From positions 5,765 through 19,254 of the forward strand of contig JAJXEL010000026.1 in assembly GCA_021639925.1 (NCBI GenBank): a stretch of 13,490 nucleotides of DNA, written 5' to 3'. Shown piece after piece: positions 7,033 to 13,490 of the stretch (position 1 is its first letter; every line of letters starts with the position of its first letter). Both the position numbers and the translations under genes were made by a program. Source of the stretch: Alphaproteobacteria bacterium (GTDB lineage Bacteria > Pseudomonadota > Alphaproteobacteria > CAAGCB01 > CAG-977). The notes beneath the pieces were generated by a model. It did not search any database and was not told the DNA's origin. It was given only the letters and a program-made list of their open reading frames with translations.

Positions 7033-7613
7033 TATGATTCGTCCCGGTTCAAATCAACGCCGAAAGAACGAGCAGCCGTCTGATCCGGACGGGCGACAAA
7101 AACGCACTGTTCTTTCGCTTCGTCATAAACCAGCCGTTTTGTCCCCCGGGCCGGAAACGTTTTGCGCAAAGGATAAAAACCCGTTTCGTCCTGCGTCAGG
7201 AGACGGCGCAGATCAGGGTGACCTTCAAAAGAAACGCCGAACATTTCGCGGATTTCGCGTTCATACCAGACCGCGTTCGGAAAAACCGAAGCCGCAGACA
7301 AAACAGGCACGTCCTCTTCGGTTGTCAACACCAGCCGCAGACGGCGGTTCATCAAAGGACTCAGCAAATGATACGTCAAAGCAAAACAGTCCTGCCTGCC
7401 GGGATAATGCGCGCAGCAAATATCGGTCAGCTGGGAAAAACGACAGGCCGGATCGTCGCGCAGAAACTGCATGACCCGCAGCACGGCCGCCCGTAAAACA
7501 CGCAAAGTCAACATACCCGACACAACAACATTTTCGGGAATATCCTGCTTGGCGAAATGCAGACAGATGAACTGGCCGAATTCTTCCTGCGTTTTATAAA
7601 CCGAAATCGCCAT
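7032..7613 (-). CDS. nuoC: NuoC (30-kDa) subunit of complex I
   Basis: Peripheral-arm scaffold subunit, 193 aa from ATG at 7613, one base after the nuoB stop, with GAAGGG upstream. A longer frame extends into nuoB but has no family match. Family blocks are well kept: FSQLTDICCAHYPGR near 59-73, YHLLS at 81-85, NRRLRLVL at 89-96, PVLSAASVFPNAVWYERE near 103-120, and REMFGVSFEGHPDLRRLLT at 122-140, then a GFYPLRKTFP segment. It carries no cofactor. It is the best-conserved member of the operon, in contrast with the membrane subunits and NuoD. It shares one base with the nuoD start. It is separate from NuoD, as in alphaproteobacteria, not fused as in E. coli. Confidence 0.96.
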   Translation of the reverse strand: MAISVYKTQEEFGQFICLHFAKQDIPENVVVSGMLTLRVLRAAVLRVMQFLRDDPACRFSQLTDICCAHYPGRQDCFALTYHLLSPLMNRRLRLVLTTEEDVPVLSAASVFPNAVWYEREIREMFGVSFEGHPDLRRLLTQDETGFYPLRKTFPARGTKRLVYDEAKEQCVFVARPDQTAARSFGVDLNRDES

Positions 7614-7614
7614 G

Positions 7615-8079
7615 CTACCCTTCCCTGATTCTGCTTTGAATAATGCCGCGCAGTTTTTCGACGCCGGCGGCCATGCGGGCCGCATCGGGCGGACAGCCGG
7701 GAACAACGACATCGACCGGCAAAATATCCCCGGCGGCGCCGACCGCATAAGAATCGGCGAACAGCCCGCCGTTAATCGCGCAGTTTCCGAAAGCAATGAC
7801 ATATTTCGGCGCCGGCATCTGATCATAGATCCGGCGCGCGACAAAAGCCGCTTTGGCGCTTAAAGCCCCGTTGACGACCAAAACGTCGGCATGATGCGGA
7901 TTAAACACGGGTTCCATGCCTGATTGATACATTTGCGCAAAACAGGAACAACACCCCGTTGAAACCGGCATGCCCGATCCCGCCTGCGCGCACACCCAGG
8001 ACGCCAAAGCCCGGAAAGTCACGGCGGCAAATCCCTGTTTTTGCAGTCTGTCCAGCCAGCCGTTTTGCTTTATTTCCAT
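7615..8079 (-). CDS. nuoB: NuoB subunit of complex I (cluster N2), with a loop deletion
   Basis: Peripheral-arm subunit carrying the terminal [4Fe-4S] cluster N2, next to the quinone site. It has 154 aa from ATG at 8079, overlapping the nuoA end by ten bases, with GGGG eight bases upstream. All four N2 ligands are present: the Cys43-Cys44 pair, Cys100 in GNCAINGG, and Cys129 in PGCPP. Family blocks ADVLVVNGALSAK, RRIYDQMPAPKYVI and PVDVVVPGCPP are clear. Odd: the acidic residue after the pair (CCAxE) is Phe47, and the stretch from the Cys pair to ADV is eight residues shorter than usual. It lacks the RYDxxRFG segment, and the two Arg of RASPRQAD read V and H. That region lines the quinone tunnel and contacts N2. 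The cluster should form; its surroundings are altered. Confidence 0.96.
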   Translation of the reverse strand: MEIKQNGWLDRLQKQGFAAVTFRALASWVCAQAGSGMPVSTGCCSCFAQMYQSGMEPVFNPHHADVLVVNGALSAKAAFVARRIYDQMPAPKYVIAFGNCAINGGLFADSYAVGAAGDILPVDVVVPGCPPDAARMAAGVEKLRGIIQSRIREG

Positions 8080-8447
8080 TCCAGCGCCCCTTTTTTGTAT
8101 TCATAAAAGTAGCCGACGACCCAAAAAATAACGACCAGCAGAGCCGTCACGCCGCCTTGTTCTTCGGACAGGCGCAGCGACATGGCCCAGGGCAGCAGCA
8201 GCAAAAATTCGGCATTAAACAAAACGAACAGCAGCGCGATAAAGGCAAAGCGGACGGGAAACCGGCTGGTTACGGAAGAAAGGATATAAAACCCGCCGGC
8301 GTATCCGTCGTTTTTAACCGTCTGCTTGCGCCGGCCGAACAGTTTAAAGCTCAGGTACGCGGCAAATTTCAAAGCTGCCGCGCTGATAATCAGGGCGGTC
8401 GTAAAAAAAATCAAAAAATAAAAATAAGCGTGCGTCATGTTTTCCAT
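8070..8447 (-). CDS. nuoA: NuoA subunit of complex I
   Basis: Three-helix membrane subunit (ND3 homologue), 125 aa, first gene of the nuo cluster. ATG at 8447 is taken as the start; an in-frame ATG at 8438 has a GGAA four bases upstream and may be the real one. The family C-terminus (YEYKKGALEW) and the block LFNAEFLLLLPWA are clear. The long TM1-TM2 loop motif YECGF reads YAGGF at 49-53, so its Glu and the loop Cys (reactive Cys of ND3) are missing. The TM2 Asp of FDxE (D79 in E. coli) is Asn78, while the following Glu is kept as Glu80. It follows the small gene at 8497 by 49 bases and overlaps nuoB by ten. Confidence 0.94.
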   Translation of the reverse strand: MENMTHAYFYFLIFFTTALIISAAALKFAAYLSFKLFGRRKQTVKNDGYAGGFYILSSVTSRFPVRFAFIALLFVLFNAEFLLLLPWAMSLRLSEEQGGVTALLVVIFWVVGYFYEYKKGALEWK

Positions 8448-8476
8448 AAGATATGGTTTACAACAAACGCATTTTC

Positions 8477-8489
8477 AGATCAACGATCT
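8477..8489. repeat. 13-base perfect inverted repeat upstream of nuoA
   Basis: AGATC-AAC-GATCT, five-base arms around a three-base spacer, lies in the 49-base gap between the small gene at 8497 and nuoA. It could be an operator for a regulator controlling nuo, but this short a palindrome can occur by chance. No convincing -35/-10 pair was found in the gap, so nuo may be read from upstream. Confidence 0.3.
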
Positions 8490-8496
8490 ATAGAGT

Positions 8497-8838
8497 TTAT
8501 TGCGGCAAAGCCGGCAGATTTTCCGGCGACAGCGGCAATTTTTTAACAAAACGCACGGGGACTTCATATTCGCGCATCAATTCGCCGCCTTCAAATTCGA
8601 CGATCAGAACGGATTCCGCCTTGGCCAGCGGGGCGCGGGCGTCAGGGTGAATAAAGTCCAGCGTAATCGAAAAACCGTGCTGGCGGTACAGCAAAGCATG
8701 TTTTCCGCCGTCATAAACGATTTGGGGATTATCCGGTTCGCCGGCGCGCGCGCGAATCGAAATCAACAGATCTCCCGCGCCGTTTTGCAGAATATCGTAA
8801 AAACCTTCTTGTTCAGGTCCTATTTGTTTTTCAGCCAT
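8497..8838 (-). CDS. Hypothetical protein, 113 aa
   Basis: Not recognised. Start ATG at 8838 has a clear GAGGAAAGC ribosome site, and the stop TAA is 49 bases before nuoA. No signal peptide, membrane segment or cysteine is seen. The sequence alternates short hydrophobic stretches (LLISIRA, IVYDGG, ALLYRQ, ITLDFIH, SVLIVEFEGG, EYEVPVRFV) typical of a small beta-rich soluble protein, ending in a proline-rich tail (LPLSPENLPALPQ). It lies 17 bases after the gene at 8856 on the same strand, so the two are probably translated from one message. A role in complex I assembly is possible from position only; nothing in the sequence shows it. Confidence 0.75.
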   Translation of the reverse strand: MAEKQIGPEQEGFYDILQNGAGDLLISIRARAGEPDNPQIVYDGGKHALLYRQHGFSITLDFIHPDARAPLAKAESVLIVEFEGGELMREYEVPVRFVKKLPLSPENLPALPQ

Positions 8839-8855
8839 GCTTTCCTCTTTTGGCG

Positions 8856-9284
8856 TTATTTCGCTTCGTCTTCACCGGCGTCCAAAGCCGCCACTATCAC
8901 GGGCAGCCGAGCCGCCAGCCCGGCCGCGCGGTAAAGATTATCTTTTAATTTTTCCGCGGGCAGCTGCAAAGCGGCCTCGCGAAAATAAAACGTGATTTTT
9001 TTCATTTCGTCAAGCGCGGCGACCGCCTGCCCGGCACGGGACCCTTCCGGCGCCCGGTCCAGATCCTGCCGGTACGCATTTTTCATGAATTGTCTTAAAG
9101 ACGCCTTAATGCGCGACGCGTACCCTGAAACGGCCATCTGTTTTTCGACCAGAGAATCCGGCGTTTCATCGGGCGAAAAAGCGCACTGGCTTTCCATTTG
9201 TTTCAAACAGAAAAAGATTTCGGCGATTTCTTCCGAAGACGTAACGTAATTTCCGAAATTATAAACGCGGGCTTCTTCCGACAT
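8856..9284 (-). CDS. Hypothetical protein, 142 aa, helical
   Basis: Not recognised. ATG at 9284 is 17 bases after the helicase stop. AGGG lies about 12 bases upstream, a rather distant ribosome site. The sequence is charged and alpha-helical in character, with no membrane segment or signal peptide, rich in Glu, Lys, Ala and Leu (SEEIAEIFFCLKQMES, MKKITFYFREAALQLP, LPVIVAALDAGEDEAK). Two isolated Cys (near 26 and 34) do not form a metal motif. With the next gene it forms a pair between the helicase and nuoA with equal 17-base spacings, suggesting a co-transcribed set. The helicase, this protein and the 113-aa protein may work together, but that is inference from order alone. Confidence 0.75.
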   Translation of the reverse strand: MSEEARVYNFGNYVTSSEEIAEIFFCLKQMESQCAFSPDETPDSLVEKQMAVSGYASRIKASLRQFMKNAYRQDLDRAPEGSRAGQAVAALDEMKKITFYFREAALQLPAEKLKDNLYRAAGLAARLPVIVAALDAGEDEAK

Positions 9285-9301
9285 TTTCTGTTTTCCCTGT
9301 T

Positions 9302-11236
9302 TTAACGAAAATCTTTCAGCCGGTTTTTTAACAAAACGCCCTGTTTTAACGCCGCCGCGACATTTTCTTGCGTCCGTTTAGGCTGTTCTTTCAGGATTTC
9401 GCAGCCGCCGCGGTCTGAAATCAGCGGCTGGCGCGTTCTGAACACGGCCATTTCTTCAGCCAGCGCTTCAACCGCCGGATAAGCCTGCTTTGACACATAC
9501 GCCGACATCTGCCGGACATGGCGCGAAAAAGCGACGCCGCCGTAGACTTTATCCATGCAGCCGGTCTTATCTACAGCCAGAAAAGCGCGGTCTTTGGACT
9601 GTCCCTGCGCCTGATACAGCGGCAAAGCCAGGCCGTATCGCGCGTTTTCAGCCAAAATCCGGGGGGCGCAGTCAAAATTCTGATCCCCGCAGCGCACAAT
9701 CAGCCTGCCGTCCTTTTCACCGGCGACCACCAGCTGGGTCCCGGCCTGAACTTCGACCGAAACGGCGCGTTCCGCCCCCGTCATTTTGACGGGTTTGTCT
9801 AAAATCAGCGTATCGCCTCTGCCCACTTCAAACGACTTGTCCGCCGTTCCGTAATTTTTTACGCCGGTAATCAGGCCGCCGGCAATCATTTCGCGGCGCA
9901 TATACAGATTTAAATCCCGCGCCGAAGCTTCGTCCGTTCCCATAACGACATAAGACCCCGCGGGACATTCGCGTCTGTAACGGATAAAATCCTGCGTCAG
10001 GCGGGCGTAAACGGCGTTTTTGTCTTCCTGCATCTGCAGTCCCGGTTCGCCTTTGTCCCCGCCGTCCGTATACGATACGTTTATCTGCCCCGATTCGGAA
10101 AGAACATACCCCGTATAGCGCCGGCCGGCATATCCTTTCAGGGCGCGCAGAGCGTTTTCTTCGCGAATATCCATTGTCCAGCGGGCTTCCCCGGCGGTTT
10201 TCTGGCGCAAAACGACGTCAAGTTCGCACACGTCCAGCCCCAGACTGTCTTTATTTTGCAACAGCTGGTCAAATCCGTTCCCGGCCGTTTTCGGCGGAAT
10301 CTGCAAATTATCGCCCATCATGAACAAACGGATCCCGCTTTTATTCGCCGCCGTCAGCAAAGCCGCCGTCTGGCGGGCACCCATCAGGCCGGCTTCGTCG
10401 ATAACCAGAACGGATCCCGGCTTTACCCGGCCGGACCGCAACAGCCCGATCATATCGTCCAAAGACGGCGCGCCTTGTACTTTAGGCATATTATCCCCGA
10501 TTTTTTCCGCCCCGCCGCGTATGCAGAATTCCTTCATCATATTCATATCGCCGACGATATCCGCCGCCGCTTTTTCCGACGGCGCCGCCGCATAAAAATC
10601 CGGAACCGCGCGACCGTTTTCAACCGCGTCCTTTGTCAGGGCAAACAACAATCCCTGCGCCAGCGTTGATTTGCCCGATCCCGGCGGGCCGTTGGCAATC
10701 CGCAGGTTTGCGGGTTTTAAAAAATCATCGAATACTTTTAAATATTCCGGCGGCATGTCAAAAGCGTGATTGGCCCCGATATCGATAACGCCGGCCATCA
10801 GCGCGACCGTTTGCCTGATATCGTTTAAATCGGCATACGGCTGGCCGTCCGCCGGTTTGGCGGCCATTTCGGCGGCCTGCGTGAAAATCGTTTGTTCCGC
10901 CCGGAGCAATTCGTCCGTCGTATAGCGCGTCTGCGTTCCCTGCGGCGTATCAAATTCGCGGGACACGGAATTTTTCATAACGGCGTCGGCCGTATGGGCG
11001 ACAATCATGCGCCGGGCGACGGGTCCTTCGGGCAAATTGGACAAATCCGGCATGCCCGTGCGGCCGGCCGACAAAAGAGGCAGAGAATCTTCCAGCGCGG
11101 CATACAGCTGTTCTTTTGTATAAAAAGAACCGGACAGCGTCAAATCTTCCGTCGTCTGCACCGCCCATTTCGCAACGGCGGCGGCGTTTTCGCACAGCCA
11201 TTTTCTGGCTTGTTTCATTTCCTCTTCTGCGCTCAT
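9302..11236 (-). CDS. TraA/RecD-like superfamily 1 helicase (AAA domain) without relaxase
   Basis: ATP-dependent DNA helicase-type protein, 644 aa from ATG at 11236. This start is preferred over ATG 11275, because a TATAAA -10 box overlaps 11275 and GGGGT lies just before 11236. Helicase motifs in order: Walker A GPPGSGKS at 183-190, Walker B VLVIDEAG at 276-283, motif III GDNLQIPP at 308-315, an Arg in VVLRQ near 344, motif V-like LPLYQAQGQSKDR at 538-550, and motif VI GVAFSRH at 567-573. The family motif V usually reads TVHKAQG; here His and Lys are Tyr and Gln. The segment YTTDELLRAE at 105-114 resembles the start of the helicase part of conjugative TraA. No HxHxH relaxase motif is seen in the first 100 residues, so it is an orphan helicase, not a transfer relaxase. 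Its substrate is unknown. It is first of the run leading to nuo. Confidence 0.85.
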   Translation of the reverse strand: MSAEEEMKQARKWLCENAAAVAKWAVQTTEDLTLSGSFYTKEQLYAALEDSLPLLSAGRTGMPDLSNLPEGPVARRMIVAHTADAVMKNSVSREFDTPQGTQTRYTTDELLRAEQTIFTQAAEMAAKPADGQPYADLNDIRQTVALMAGVIDIGANHAFDMPPEYLKVFDDFLKPANLRIANGPPGSGKSTLAQGLLFALTKDAVENGRAVPDFYAAAPSEKAAADIVGDMNMMKEFCIRGGAEKIGDNMPKVQGAPSLDDMIGLLRSGRVKPGSVLVIDEAGLMGARQTAALLTAANKSGIRLFMMGDNLQIPPKTAGNGFDQLLQNKDSLGLDVCELDVVLRQKTAGEARWTMDIREENALRALKGYAGRRYTGYVLSESGQINVSYTDGGDKGEPGLQMQEDKNAVYARLTQDFIRYRRECPAGSYVVMGTDEASARDLNLYMRREMIAGGLITGVKNYGTADKSFEVGRGDTLILDKPVKMTGAERAVSVEVQAGTQLVVAGEKDGRLIVRCGDQNFDCAPRILAENARYGLALPLYQAQGQSKDRAFLAVDKTGCMDKVYGGVAFSRHVRQMSAYVSKQAYPAVEALAEEMAVFRTRQPLISDRGGCEILKEQPKRTQENVAAALKQGVLLKNRLKDFR

Positions 11237-11274
11237 TTTACCCCGTTCAAAATTCCATCGGAAAAATTTGCACA

Positions 11275-11304
11275 TTTATATCACTCTTTTAGACAGAAAG
11301 GCAA
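11275..11304 (-). promoter_or_regulatory. Likely sigma-70-type promoter for the helicase gene
   Basis: On the minus strand, TTGCCT (11299-11304) and TATAAA (11275-11280) are separated by 18 bases, matching four and five of six consensus positions. Transcription would begin near 11268, giving a leader of about 30 bases before the preferred helicase start at 11236. Confidence 0.5.
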
Positions 11305-11320
11305 GTTTTTTTGATAAAAA

Positions 11321-11348
11321 CGGCGCCGAGCCCGTCCGGACGGCGCCG
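11321..11348. terminator. GC-rich terminator-like hairpin in the divergent intergenic region
   Basis: Two copies of the self-complementary octamer CGGCGCCG (11321-11328 and 11341-11348) flank a 12-base loop and can pair as a stem. On the minus strand the stem is followed by TTTTTAT, the look of an intrinsic terminator; on the plus strand it is followed by ATCTTTT, weaker. No gene ends here in either direction. It may insulate the divergent promoters, stop antisense transcripts, or attenuate transcription into glgP if that starts further left. Confidence 0.6.
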
Positions 11349-11367
11349 ATCTTTTCCGGCGGCCGTT

Positions 11368-11403
11368 AAAAAATGAAAAAAATAAGCGGTTTTTTCATTT
11401 TTT
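11368..11403. repeat. Perfect 14-base AT inverted repeat upstream of glgP
   Basis: AAAAAATGAAAAAA (11368-11381) and TTTTTTCATTTTTT (11390-11403) are exact reverse complements around an eight-base loop. The repeat stands 62 bases before the glgP start, just upstream of its likely promoter. It could be an operator, a bent or cruciform DNA element, or part of an RNA hairpin. With the GC hairpin next to it, it fills most of the gap. Confidence 0.7.
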
Positions 11404-11404
11404 C

Positions 11405-11434
11405 TTTACCTTGCTTTGTAAACTATGCTATGCA
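11405..11434 (+). promoter_or_regulatory. Tentative glgP promoter
   Basis: TTTACC (11405-11410) and TATGCA (11429-11434) with an 18-base spacer are the best pair I can see, with TATGCT at 11424-11429 as an alternative -10. The match is weak. The rest of the gap to the glgP start holds no other recognisable signal. Confidence 0.25.
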
Positions 11435-11465
11435 ACCGCGTAGACAAATTTACTACATGAGGACC

Positions 11466-13490
11466 ATGAAAGTGACGAAAAAAACGACTGAAAGCGCTCT
11501 GCCCGAACTGCCCAAAGTAACGGCGCAGATGATTGCCGAAAAAATTGAACGCCTGATGAAGTATACCTTGTGCAAACAAGTATGTGAAGCTTCCAAAGAA
11601 GATTTATTCACGGCTTTGGCTCTGGCCGTGCGTGAAATTGCCGTCGAAAGTATGTATGCCACGGCAAGCAGATATTCCCGCCAAAACCCCAAACGTATTT
11701 ATTATTTGTCCGTCGAATATCTGCTGGGACGTTCTTTGGTAAACAATTTGGACAATCTGGGAATCCACGACCTGCTGGATCAGGTCAAGCTGGACAACCC
11801 GATTCCCCTGCGTGACGTCATCGACTGCGAATACGACCCGGCTTTGGGCAACGGCGGTCTGGGACGTCTGGCGGCCTGCTTTATCGATTCCATGGCGACC
11901 CTGGGCCTGCCCGGATACGGATACGGCCTGAATTACCAGTTCGGTTTGTTCAAACAGGTTTTTGAAAACGGTTATCAAAAAGAACTGGCGGATTCCTGGA
12001 TGGAACGATCTTCCCCGTGGCAGATCGAACGCGCCGACCGCGCCTGCAACGTGCCGATTTACGGCCGCGTCGTTTATGAAGAAGTCAACGGCGAACGCCG
12101 CCCGCACTGGGTAGACACCGAAACGATCGTCGGCGTGCCGTATGATATGCCGATCGTCGGGTTCGGCGGCAAAACCGTCAACTATCTGCGTTTGTTTTCC
12201 GCCCGTTCGTCCAGCGAACTGGACATCAAAACCTTTAACGAAGGCGGCTATATCAAGGCGGTTGAAAAGAAAATCAAATCCGAAACGATTTCCAAGGTGC
12301 TTTACCCCTCCGACGCCGTCGAAGCCGGAAAAGAACTGCGTCTGGTGCAGCAATACTTCTTTGTTTCCTGCGCGATCAGCGATATTATGCGCCGTTTTCT
12401 GGAACAAAACACGGATTTGCGCGATTTCCCGAAAAAAGCCGCGATTCAGCTGAACGACACGCACCCCACTTTGGCCATTGCCGAACTGATGCGCGTCCTG
12501 ATGGACATTCACGGGCTGGATTGGGATACGGCATGGGAAATCACGGAAAAGACCATGGGGTATACGAACCATACCCTGTTGCCGGAAGCTTTGGAACGCT
12601 GGTCCGTTTCTTTGCTGGAAAGGGTTGTTCCCCGTCATCTGGCGATTATTTACGATATTAACGACCGCCTGATGAAACAGGTGTCGCAGAAATATCCGGG
12701 CGATGTGGGCAAACTGTCGCGCATGTCGATTATTGAAGAAGGCGATGCGAAAAAAGTCCGCATGGGCAATCTGGCGATTGTCGGGTCTCATTCCATCAAC
12801 GGGGTGGCGGCGATCCATTCCGAACTGGTTAAAAAGAATCTGGCGCCTGATTTTTATGAAATGTGGCCGGAACGTTTTAACAACAAAACGAACGGCATTA
12901 CGCCGCGCCGCTGGTTGTTAAGCGCGAATCCCGAACTGGCGGATTTGATTTCGTCAAAGATCGGGCGCGAATGGATCACGCATTTGGACAGGCTGACGGA
13001 AATAGCGCCGTATGCGACAGATTCCGATTTCGTCCGTTCGTTTTTCCAGATTAAAAAATCCAACAAGGAAAAACTGGCGAAGATCATTTTGAACACAACG
13101 GGAAATGTTGTCGATACGGATTCTTTGTTCGACGTGCAGGTCAAACGCATGCACGAATACAAACGCCAGCTGTTAAACGCGCTGAACATTATTTACGATT
13201 ACCTGCAAATTACGGAAGACGGCTTTTCTCTGCCTTCGCCGCGGACATTCATTCTGGGCGGCAAAGCGGCTCCGTCGTATGATTTTGCGAAACTGGTCAT
13301 CAAGCTGTTTAACAACCTGTCCAAAGTAATCAACAACGACCCGCGCGTCAAAGACCAGATGAAGGTCGTCTTTATCCCCGATTACAAGGTGTCGATTGCG
13401 GAACGCGTATTTCCGGCCGCCGATGTTTCGGAACAGATTTCGACGGCGGGATTCGAAGCGTCCGGAACGGGCAACATGAAATTCATGCTC
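11466..13490 (+). CDS. glgP: Glycogen phosphorylase, 3' end outside window
   Basis: Pyridoxal-phosphate enzyme of the cytoplasm that releases glucose 1-phosphate from glycogen or maltodextrin by phosphorolysis. 675 codons are visible of the family's usual 800 or so; the frame is open to the right edge. ATG at 11466 is chosen because GAGGA lies just upstream. An in-frame ATG at 11457 has no ribosome site, and GTG at 11472 is a weaker option. Hallmarks: YYLSVEYLLGRSL near 79-91, DPALGNGGLGRLAACFIDS near 124-142, the YTNHTLLPEALERW segment, NNKTNGITPRRWL, RMHEYKRQLLN, GGKAAPSYDFAKL, and a FIPDYKVSIAERVFPAADVS segment followed by EASGTGNMKFML. The Lys of GTGNMK, residue 672, is the PLP-binding lysine, three residues before the window ends. 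It is divergent from the helicase gene and unrelated to the nuo run. Other glycogen genes, if any, would lie further right. Confidence 0.97.
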   Translation, partial: MKVTKKTTESALPELPKVTAQMIAEKIERLMKYTLCKQVCEASKEDLFTALALAVREIAVESMYATASRYSRQNPKRIYYLSVEYLLGRSLVNNLDNLGIHDLLDQVKLDNPIPLRDVIDCEYDPALGNGGLGRLAACFIDSMATLGLPGYGYGLNYQFGLFKQVFENGYQKELADSWMERSSPWQIERADRACNVPIYGRVVYEEVNGERRPHWVDTETIVGVPYDMPIVGFGGKTVNYLRLFSARSSSELDIKTFNEGGYIKAVEKKIKSETISKVLYPSDAVEAGKELRLVQQYFFVSCAISDIMRRFLEQNTDLRDFPKKAAIQLNDTHPTLAIAELMRVLMDIHGLDWDTAWEITEKTMGYTNHTLLPEALERWSVSLLERVVPRHLAIIYDINDRLMKQVSQKYPGDVGKLSRMSIIEEGDAKKVRMGNLAIVGSHSINGVAAIHSELVKKNLAPDFYEMWPERFNNKTNGITPRRWLLSANPELADLISSKIGREWITHLDRLTEIAPYATDSDFVRSFFQIKKSNKEKLAKIILNTTGNVVDTDSLFDVQVKRMHEYKRQLLNALNIIYDYLQITEDGFSLPSPRTFILGGKAAPSYDFAKLVIKLFNNLSKVINNDPRVKDQMKVVFIPDYKVSIAERVFPAADVSEQISTAGFEASGTGNMKFML

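Noticed and set aside
1..8447. Complex I operon as pseudogenes
   Set aside because: No stop or frameshift occurs in ten consecutive genes, start/stop overlaps are intact, and all cluster ligands are present. Missense-only early decay cannot be excluded and is kept as an alternative.
9302..11236. Conjugative relaxase TraA and a mobile element
   Set aside because: No HUH relaxase motif, no other transfer genes, no terminal repeats and no transposase are visible.
11604..12818. Long open frame of 404 codons on the minus strand
   Set aside because: It is antisense to glycogen phosphorylase, whose plus-strand translation matches family motifs throughout. The antisense protein is rich in His, Gln and Arg with no recognisable domain.
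1..13490. tRNA, rRNA, CRISPR or riboswitch
   Set aside because: No cloverleaf, direct-repeat array or recognisable conserved RNA was seen, and gaps are mostly too short to hold one.

Overview
The window looks like chromosomal DNA of an alphaproteobacterium. The NuoG, NuoK C-terminus (ending MKG), NuoL C-terminus and NuoC sequences resemble the alphaproteobacterial/mitochondrial type, the base composition is moderate, and genes are packed with many start/stop overlaps. A host-associated or anaerobic lineage is a guess only. No RNA gene, insertion sequence or CRISPR array was seen.

Layout. Positions 1-8447 (minus strand) hold a respiratory complex I operon read in the order nuoA-B-C-D-G-H-I-J-K-L; nuoL runs off the left edge. 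nuoE and nuoF, normally between nuoD and nuoG, are absent: nuoD and nuoG overlap by four bases. Upstream on the same strand lie two small unrecognised genes (8497-8838 and 8856-9284) and a TraA/RecD-like superfamily 1 helicase with no relaxase domain (9302-11236). A divergent intergenic region (about 11237-11465) carries a likely helicase promoter, a GC-rich terminator-like hairpin and a perfect AT-only-stem inverted repeat. From 11466 to the right edge is the 5' part of a glycogen phosphorylase gene on the plus strand.

The striking point is the state of complex I. Every gene in the window is open, and every iron-sulfur ligand I can check is kept: NuoG N1b/N5/N4, NuoI N6a/N6b and NuoB N2. Residues needed for quinone binding and proton translocation are replaced across many subunits. 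Both key membrane glutamates of NuoK are Gln. NuoH has lost several carboxylates (Glu to Gln, Met and Lys). NuoD has lost the quinone-headgroup His and Tyr. NuoB has an eight-residue deletion in the loop between the N2 cysteines and the quinone tunnel. NuoA has lost its loop Cys and a membrane Asp. NuoJ has lost its TM3 Tyr/Gly hinge, and NuoL its His and a Lys of the channel. This pattern, an intact electron wire with dismantled pumping and quinone machinery, suggests a remodelled complex I-like assembly that does not pump by the usual mechanism, or one at an early stage of decay. It is the main candidate here for an undescribed system.
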